A DNA stretch of 10,437 nt from Methanosarcinales archaeon (lineage in GTDB: Archaea; Halobacteriota; Methanosarcinia; Methanosarcinales; Methanogasteraceae). Location: positions 1 to 10,437 of the forward strand of contig JAUVEF010000026.1 in assembly GCA_030594905.1 (NCBI GenBank), written 5' to 3'. Each line of letters begins with the position of its first letter. Position 1 is the first letter of the stretch. Under the pieces are notes generated by a model that ran no database searches, was not told where the DNA came from, and saw only the letters and a list, made by a program, of their open reading frames with translations. The position numbers and the translations under genes are program-made. Shown piece after piece: positions 4,986 to 10,437 of the stretch.

Positions 4986-7615
4986 TTCTCCACCTCCACC
5001 ACATCCCGGACAATCCGGTTGATTTGATCACGACCAAAACCATGTGAAGGATCAACACCGTCCTCGCCAAACAGGGTCTGCACAACTATGCCGCGTGTAT
5101 CCCTTACCGTGCCGTCGTGCTGTGCCTCCAGATCCTGAAGCGCGTTCACCATCCTCCGCTGAAGGTATCCTGACTGGGACGTTCGCACCGCAGTGTCCAC
5201 AAGACCTTCTCTGCCACCGATTGCGTGGAAGAAGTACTCTGTCGGTGAAAGCCCACTCTTATAGGAGGCTTGTACAAATCCGTGAGCGTCCGCGCTGAGA
5301 TCTCCTTTTTTGAAATGCGGAAGCGTGCGATCCGAGTATCCTCTGTGAATACGCGCGCCACGCACAGCCTGCTGTCCGACACATGCAGCCATCTGCGCGA
5401 GGTTAAGCATTGAGCCTCTTGCGCCGGACACAGCCATCGCAACCGCTGAATTGTCGATACCGAGATGAACGCCTGCCCGGTCGCCAGCCATGTCACGAAC
5501 TTTTCCGAGAACCTGCATGATCCGCAGTTCGAGCGTCTCTGCAAGAGTCCGCCCTGGCAGCAGCTCGAGCTCCTTGTGCTCGTATCGATCGATCAGGTCT
5601 TCGATGCCGTCTTTGCCATGGATAGCCTCTTTACTGATCTCCTGTATCTGTTTATTTGCCTCTTCCGGGATATCCTCGTCATCAATCCCAAAGCTGAACC
5701 CGTGGTACATAATGCCCCTGATCGCAAGATTGGTAACATTGTCTATGAACCGTGTACCCTCAGAAGCCCCATACTCCTTGACGATCTTTGAGATGATCAA
5801 GCCCTTGAAAGCGCCGATCGATTTTTCATCGATGGTGCCGCAGAGCAGTTCTCCGCTATTTATAACAACATAAGCGTCGTTCGGACAGTTCTCCTTCATA
5901 CACGTGTCGCATTCCTGGCAGATCTCTGCTTTGTATTCGAGATTCAACCCGCCCGGTAAAATCCGGCTGAATATCTGCTTTCCGGTCCAGTAGGGGGCAC
6001 CATCAACGACTTGATCCGGTTCTGGCAGGTCGCGCACACCCGCCTTCCGCAGAATCTCAAGCGAACTGTTCTTATCGATTTGTTTCTCACGAGTCAGCAG
6101 GAACATGCCTGTGATATGGTCATGGATTCCCCCGATGATCGGTCCGCCGAATCTTGGCGAGAGGATATTTTCCTGCACCCGCATCAGTATCTTTGCCTCG
6201 GCTTTTGCCTCTTCGTTCTGCTGCACATGGATATTCATCTCATCGCCATCAAAATCAGCGTTGTATGGCGGGCAGACTGCTGGATTCAGTCTGAACGTCT
6301 TTCCAGGCATCACCTTGACCTCGTGCGCCATGATACTCATCTTGTGGAGCGATGGCTGCCTGTTAAAGAGCACAATGTCGCCGTCCTTGAGATGCCGATC
6401 CACTAACCACCCGTATTCGATCGTCTCGGCAAGCTCCTCCTTATTCATCTCGGTAACCTTCATTTTGTGCTCGTCTGTGCGGACGGTGTAGTTTGCGCCC
6501 GGGTGATTGACCGGACCACGGCGGATGTACTCCTTTAGTTCTTCGATGTTTCTTGGCACGGCTTTGATCGTAAACGTCAGTTCTCTTGCGACCCGCTCAG
6601 GAACGCCTACCTCGTTGATCGATAAATTCGGATCCGGAGAAATCACAGTCCTTCCACTGAAATTCACACGCTTACCAGAGAGGCTCCCCCTGAATCGCCC
6701 TTCTTTTCCTTTCAAACGCTGTGACAACGTTTTGAGCGGTCTTCCACTCCGATGTCTTGCTGGTGGTATGCCCGAGACGCTGTTATCCATGAAAGTGGTC
6801 ACATGGTACTGCAAGAGTTCCCATAGATCCTCGATGATCAACTGTGGCGCGCCAGCTTCCTTATTTTCCTGAAACCTCTGGTTTATACGGATAATGTCAA
6901 CAAGCTTGTGTGTCAGGTCGTCCTCACTCCGCTGCCCGGTCTGCAGCGTGATCGAGGGGCGCACCGTGACAGGTGGTACCGGCAGCACAGTCAGGATCAT
7001 CCACTCAGGACGTGCGTTTGCCGGATCCATGCCAAAAACAGTAATATCTTCATCAGGTATGTGCTCGAACCAGTCCCTGATATCGCTTGGAAGAAGCTTG
7101 TTTTCGTCTTCGTAATACGTGGTTGGTTTTTCATAAATGACTTTTATCTGGTGTTCGCCGCAGTACGGGCACACATCAGTCTTTACAGCCTCGGCAAAGA
7201 CGCGTTCGACTACCGAATCGATGGGCTGCCCCCTGCCCCGCAAAACCCCGATCTGCTCGAGGTGTTCCTTCTTTGCCACGGGTTCGATTAGCAGCCTGCT
7301 GCAACTTCGGCACGTGCCTCGCAGGATGTTTCGTATCTGCTTGGCAAATCCGACATGTATGCATGGTGCCACCAGTTCTATGTGTCCAAAATGACCCGGA
7401 CACTCGCCAGCCCTGCCGCTGCAGGTCTTGCACCGCAATCCGGGATCGATTACTCCAAGCTTTGGGTCCATAAGCCCCATATCGATTGGAAATCCATCTT
7501 CATCATAAGTATCGGCTGTGATGATCCTAGTGACACTCATGTTCCGATATTCCAGTGGAGAAATCAAACCGAATTTTATCCTTGCGATTCGCTTTGGAGC
7601 ACTCAATTGTTTCAT
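4982..7615 (-). CDS. rpoA1: DNA-directed RNA polymerase subunit A'
   Basis: 877 residues, the usual size for archaeal A'. It forms most of the catalytic centre and clamp of RNA polymerase. Residues 62-78 give the first zinc site (CKTC, then GECPGHFGH). C102/C105 with C149/C152 give the second. The absolutely conserved NADFDGDEMN at 452-461 carries the three aspartates (454, 456, 458) that bind catalytic magnesium. The bridge-helix part and the remaining trigger loop lie in A''. A cysteine cluster C566, C569, C572, C577 (ICQECDTCMKENCP) sits between the catalytic loop and the C-terminal third. The start MKQLSAPKRIARIKFGLISP aligns with family N termini. rpoB is not upstream; a divergent glycoside hydrolase gene is there instead. 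A TATA-like box at 7639-7646 suggests a nearly leaderless transcript. Confidence 0.97.
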   Translation of the reverse strand: MKQLSAPKRIARIKFGLISPLEYRNMSVTRIITADTYDEDGFPIDMGLMDPKLGVIDPGLRCKTCSGRAGECPGHFGHIELVAPCIHVGFAKQIRNILRGTCRSCSRLLIEPVAKKEHLEQIGVLRGRGQPIDSVVERVFAEAVKTDVCPYCGEHQIKVIYEKPTTYYEDENKLLPSDIRDWFEHIPDEDITVFGMDPANARPEWMILTVLPVPPVTVRPSITLQTGQRSEDDLTHKLVDIIRINQRFQENKEAGAPQLIIEDLWELLQYHVTTFMDNSVSGIPPARHRSGRPLKTLSQRLKGKEGRFRGSLSGKRVNFSGRTVISPDPNLSINEVGVPERVARELTFTIKAVPRNIEELKEYIRRGPVNHPGANYTVRTDEHKMKVTEMNKEELAETIEYGWLVDRHLKDGDIVLFNRQPSLHKMSIMAHEVKVMPGKTFRLNPAVCPPYNADFDGDEMNIHVQQNEEAKAEAKILMRVQENILSPRFGGPIIGGIHDHITGMFLLTREKQIDKNSSLEILRKAGVRDLPEPDQVVDGAPYWTGKQIFSRILPGGLNLEYKAEICQECDTCMKENCPNDAYVVINSGELLCGTIDEKSIGAFKGLIISKIVKEYGASEGTRFIDNVTNLAIRGIMYHGFSFGIDDEDIPEEANKQIQEISKEAIHGKDGIEDLIDRYEHKELELLPGRTLAETLELRIMQVLGKVRDMAGDRAGVHLGIDNSAVAMAVSGARGSMLNLAQMAACVGQQAVRGARIHRGYSDRTLPHFKKGDLSADAHGFVQASYKSGLSPTEYFFHAIGGREGLVDTAVRTSQSGYLQRRMVNALQDLEAQHDGTVRDTRGIVVQTLFGEDGVDPSHGFGRDQINRIVRDVVEVEK

Positions 7616-7638
7616 CGCTATCTGTCTGGTTGTTTTTG

Positions 7639-7650
7639 GGATAAAGGTTT
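7639..7650 (-). promoter_or_regulatory. TATA-like promoter of rpoA1-rpoA2
   Basis: The minus strand reads AAAC then CTTTATCC, with its centre about 27 nt before the ATG at 7615. This predicts a transcript start about 2 nt before the start codon. No ribosome binding site precedes the ATG, in agreement with a leaderless message. A second A/T-rich box (TATTTTTTATAG, 7696-7705 region) could be an additional upstream promoter. Confidence 0.45.
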
Positions 7651-7676
7651 TGTTCTTGCGAGGGGTATTTCAATCC

Positions 7677-7694
7677 GGGCATTCCATGATGCCC
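7677..7694. promoter_or_regulatory. Inverted repeat in the divergent promoter region
   Basis: GGGCAT and ATGCCC are perfect 6-bp arms around a 6-nt centre. They lie directly beside the A/T-rich TATAAAAAATA at 7695-7705, between rpoA1 and the glycoside hydrolase gene. It could bind a regulator acting on either side. It could also be chance, as only one copy is seen. Confidence 0.3.
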
Positions 7695-7770
7695 TATAAA
7701 AAATACGCGAAACCCCCATGTTTGCAACATCATATTTATAAGAACCAACATAAGATGTATAACTGGTTCG

Positions 7771-7778
7771 CTTATATC
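7771..7778 (+). promoter_or_regulatory. TATA box candidate for the glycoside hydrolase operon
   Basis: CTTATATC lies about 40-46 nt before ATG 7817 and predicts a start near 7800 with a leader of about 17 nt. A second candidate, ATTTATAA at 7733-7741, would give a leader of roughly 55 nt. No clear ribosome binding site is seen before the ATG. I cannot choose firmly between the two. Confidence 0.4.
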
Positions 7779-7816
7779 TGATTTACGCCGGAACGCGGGA
7801 CCAAGTTGTCTGTGGT

Positions 7817-10129
7817 ATGAACATGATGGAATGGCATGAAACTGAGGAACTTGAATCGAATTTTCTTTCTGCGGGCTTGAGAGTCTATGTCATCGGGCAT
7901 AAAAATGGGAGATTCGAGGGTAGGTGGAACGGCATCTGGAATCTGCCGCTAAAAGTTGCAGACGGCGTGAACTTTGGCTTGATTGTGGACGGCGAGGATG
8001 AAATCAACTGGCTGCCCGATTTCTGCAAGGAGTTTGTCTTCAGCGGTGATGTTGGAAGAACGTTTGAGATTGGAGAATTCTCCATCAACCAGTCTGTTTT
8101 TGTCCCAAAACTCAAACAGGGGGTTTTCTGGAGATTCAGGATCAAAAACACGAAAGATACGAGAGCGACATTCAAATTTGTCGCGAATCCGGTCACAAAT
8201 CTTGAATGGGCACTTAAACAGACTGGTGATGCATGGAAGGAGCGGAAATATCTCGTGACGTATGATCCGCGCAGAAAGATGGTTCTTGTGCGGCACCACA
8301 AACGTCCGAATTGGCTGATGCTCTTTCGCTCAAATCTTAAGCCAAAATATGTCTGCTTCGATGTTGCTGATCTGGATGCATGTAAACTGGAAAACAGGTT
8401 TCCGGGTCCGTCGGAACACTGCATGGGCGGCACACTCATGGCTTACGAGATCGCGATTGATGCAGGGGATACCATTGAGATCAAGTTCGCACTGACTGGT
8501 GGCGATGCGACATATCACCGGTTAATCGATGAATCCGAAGAATTGATCGATTCGTCAGAAGAGTTGCTTGCAGAGGTAAAAAGTTCATACACCGATTATA
8601 TCCAGAGAATGTTGACCATTGAATCTGGAATTAAAGAGATAGATGATGCTTTTATTCGATCTAAGATTGGAATACTGCTGTTGAAGCACTATCAACATGG
8701 TTACGGTCTTGGATTCATGGCTGGACTGCCGCACTTCCCAACATACTTCGGAAGGGATATCGCATGGACGGTATTTGGCAGCAATTGTATCGGGGACTTT
8801 CTATCGTCCCAGTGTGCACTTGCGCTGCTTGCACGGTTCCAGGCAAAGGAGGATGGCGATGATGCAGTCCGGGTTCCATTCTACCGGGGAGAGATTCCAC
8901 ACGAAACCAGGATGGACGGAACGATCTATTATTACAGCGTCGATGCAACCCCGCTCTTTGTGATTGCACTGTATGATTATTATAAGTGGTCCGGCGATAA
9001 AATTTTTGTGCGGCACCTGTACGATGATATGATACGGGCGCTTGAATGGTGCCTGAAAGCCGACCGTGACGGCGATGGCTTGATCGAGCACGGTCCCGAA
9101 GGTTTTCTTAATGATGTGCAGTGGATGGATTCCTACTTCCGGGGCAAGTCCGGGGTCGAGGTTCAGGCGATATTCAGCCACGCATTCAGGTGCGGAGCAG
9201 AGATCATACAGGAGTTTGGCGACTCCAAACTTGCAGAGACGTATACGGCACGATACCGTGAGCTCAAAACGCTCATCACTGAAAGGTACTGGAACGAGGC
9301 GCAAGGGTTCCTGTACGACACGATACAGCCCGATGGTACACTGAAGAAGGATATGACTGTAAACGCAGTCCTTCCGGTCTTCTTTGATCTCATGGAACCG
9401 GATAAGGCGGACAAGATCCTTGCATGGATGGAAAGCGACGAGTTCACGACACCATGGGGCGTCAGGACCCGTGCAAGGAGCGATCCTGAATATGATGGGA
9501 ACAGCTACCAGAAAGGTGGTGTCTGGCCATTTGTTACGGGCTGGGTTGCGTATTCCGAGTTTGCGCGGGGGAATTTCAAGGAAGGGTTCCTCAAGACATA
9601 TCAGATGACCGAGATGCAGCGTTTCTCCAGGCTATACTTCAAGGAAGTCATGTCAGGAGACGTGCCGCCTGAGCCGTCCGCATTAGCAGATCCTGCCGGC
9701 TGTTTCATCCAGGCGTGGTCTGCAACGATCTATCTGTACGCGATCGTGCGCGGGCTGCTTGGAATAGAACCCCGCGCTCCTGAAAGCGTTAGAATCTGCC
9801 CGTACATCACCGCCGACTGGGGCGTATCAATTGAGAGGCTTGCCATCGGGGAGAGCTTGCTCTCGTTTGAGTTCAGCAGGTGTGATAATAAGGTAACCGC
9901 GATCCTAAGAAATGAGGGCGCTTCTATCGATGTGGACTTTGGTTTCGTTGTTCCTGTGATTGTGGATAGCCCGTCTGCAACCATCAACGGCGTAAAGGCT
10001 GACGTAACCGGAGAGATCATCAAAGGGAAGTATACAAGGGTCATGACAAGATTTACGGTTGGGAAAGAAGACCTGCTTGACAAAAGGGAGTTGAAAAAAG
10101 TCGTTTTTGATATCGGTGATCATAAATGA
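7817..10129 (+). CDS. Amylo-alpha-1,6-glucosidase-like (glycogen debranching type) glycoside hydrolase
   Basis: 770 residues, no signal peptide, so cytoplasmic. Residues about 15-230 form an N-terminal beta-sandwich like GDE_N_bis domains; GIWNLPLKVADG takes the place of the family's usual G(L/F)-x-x-DTR segment. Residues about 270-650 are an (alpha/alpha)6 barrel of the COG3408/GDE_C type. FPTYFGRDIAWT (307-318), QWMDSY (435-440, candidate catalytic Asp438), FKEVMSGD with candidate base Glu610, and AGCFIQAWSATIYL (627-640) match the family's WMD and GC-x-x-QAWS motifs. A C-terminal beta domain follows (about 655-770). The likely reaction is hydrolysis of alpha-1,6 or other alpha-glucosidic bonds in a storage glucan. 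The N-terminal YASGT/YHGLL signature of many archaeal debranching enzymes is absent, so the substrate may differ. The stop overlaps the next start (ATGA), indicating a glucan or glycoside operon with the glycosyltransferase. Confidence 0.8.
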   Translation: MNMMEWHETEELESNFLSAGLRVYVIGHKNGRFEGRWNGIWNLPLKVADGVNFGLIVDGEDEINWLPDFCKEFVFSGDVGRTFEIGEFSINQSVFVPKLKQGVFWRFRIKNTKDTRATFKFVANPVTNLEWALKQTGDAWKERKYLVTYDPRRKMVLVRHHKRPNWLMLFRSNLKPKYVCFDVADLDACKLENRFPGPSEHCMGGTLMAYEIAIDAGDTIEIKFALTGGDATYHRLIDESEELIDSSEELLAEVKSSYTDYIQRMLTIESGIKEIDDAFIRSKIGILLLKHYQHGYGLGFMAGLPHFPTYFGRDIAWTVFGSNCIGDFLSSQCALALLARFQAKEDGDDAVRVPFYRGEIPHETRMDGTIYYYSVDATPLFVIALYDYYKWSGDKIFVRHLYDDMIRALEWCLKADRDGDGLIEHGPEGFLNDVQWMDSYFRGKSGVEVQAIFSHAFRCGAEIIQEFGDSKLAETYTARYRELKTLITERYWNEAQGFLYDTIQPDGTLKKDMTVNAVLPVFFDLMEPDKADKILAWMESDEFTTPWGVRTRARSDPEYDGNSYQKGGVWPFVTGWVAYSEFARGNFKEGFLKTYQMTEMQRFSRLYFKEVMSGDVPPEPSALADPAGCFIQAWSATIYLYAIVRGLLGIEPRAPESVRICPYITADWGVSIERLAIGESLLSFEFSRCDNKVTAILRNEGASIDVDFGFVVPVIVDSPSATINGVKADVTGEIIKGKYTRVMTRFTVGKEDLLDKRELKKVVFDIGDHK

Positions 10130-10437
10130 AGATCTTTATTGTTTCATCCGCGGAAAAGGCGATAGACTTCAGAAAATACGGAGGTACCGAACTCGTTGTA
10201 GGCGATCTGGCAGTGGCGCTCTCCGGATTCGAGGAGGTTGATGAGGTCGCTGTTGCATGTTGCAAAGGCTCCAAACTCCCACAAAACCCAAAATTGAGGA
10301 TCATAGAGACGGTTGAAGAATCATCTGATGTGCATCATGATTGGGTTGCAAAGGAGGAGCGGGCGTACAGCATCGCTGAAAAACATTTCAAGGATTATGA
10401 AGTCATCATCGACAATACCATATCAGGAGTGACCTAT
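10126..10437 (+). CDS. GT4-like glycosyltransferase, N-terminal 104 residues (runs off the window)
   Basis: The frame opens with MKIFIVSSAE, then YGGTELVVGDLAVAL (residues 18-32), the N-terminal Rossmann strand and glycine loop typical of GT-B fold, GT4-type transferases (compare the usual YGG-x-E-x-V-x-x-L). Residues 91-100 (YEVIIDNTIS) fit the next core strand, where many members have a D-x-x-H-x-H pattern. The donor-binding C-terminal half is outside the window, so donor and acceptor cannot be judged. The start ATG overlaps the preceding TGA by 4 nt and has GGTGAT at 10115-10120, which argues for translational coupling with the debranching-type enzyme. Together they suggest synthesis and trimming of a glucan or glycoside. 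Confidence 0.75.
   Translation, partial: MKIFIVSSAEKAIDFRKYGGTELVVGDLAVALSGFEEVDEVAVACCKGSKLPQNPKLRIIETVEESSDVHHDWVAKEERAYSIAEKHFKDYEVIIDNTISGVTY

Noticed and set aside
1..10437. CRISPR arrays, tRNA or rRNA genes, insertion-sequence transposases
   Set aside because: No regularly spaced repeats, no cloverleaf with the TTC and CCA-side features, and no transposase motifs were seen on either strand.

Overview
The window looks like chromosomal DNA of a euryarchaeon, probably from the methanogen/ANME-type (Halobacteriota-like) part of the tree. The largest RNA polymerase subunit is split into A' and A'' genes, promoters have archaeal TATA/BRE layouts, several starts follow GGAGGTG- or GGTGAT-type ribosome binding sites, and others look leaderless. 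The lineage is an inference from protein resemblance and should be held loosely.

From left to right there are four blocks. (1) Positions 1-3130, minus strand: a cell-surface cluster of three genes read right to left. Two secreted tandem paralogues (433 and 448 aa) carry two Ig-like domains each and a conserved C-terminal beta domain. They are followed by a lipoprotein that runs off the window. The cluster has one clear promoter near 3190, flanked by two related 16-bp palindromes that look like an operator pair. A hairpin followed by a T-rich pentamer repeat lies between the second paralogue and the lipoprotein. (2) Positions 3215-3690: a gene-poor stretch. On the minus strand it contains what looks like the 3' end (domains V and VI) of a decayed group II intron. 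(3) Positions 3690-7615: a tiny plus-strand zinc-ribbon gene (42 aa, apparently leaderless) converges on rpoA2. rpoA2 overlaps rpoA1 by 4 bp on the minus strand. The usual archaeal neighbours (rpoH/rpoB upstream, rpl30e/nusA downstream) are absent. (4) Positions 7616-10437: a 201-bp divergent promoter region, then a plus-strand glucan-debranching-type glycoside hydrolase overlapping by 4 bp with a GT4-like glycosyltransferase cut by the window end. The pair suggests storage-polysaccharide or glycoside metabolism.

The most notable items are the palindrome pair around the surface-protein promoter, the group II intron domain V relic, the isolated rpoA1-rpoA2 pair with its own promoter, and the small zinc-ribbon gene. 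I did not find a clear, wholly new multi-gene system. The surface-protein cluster with its own operator pair is the least explained part.
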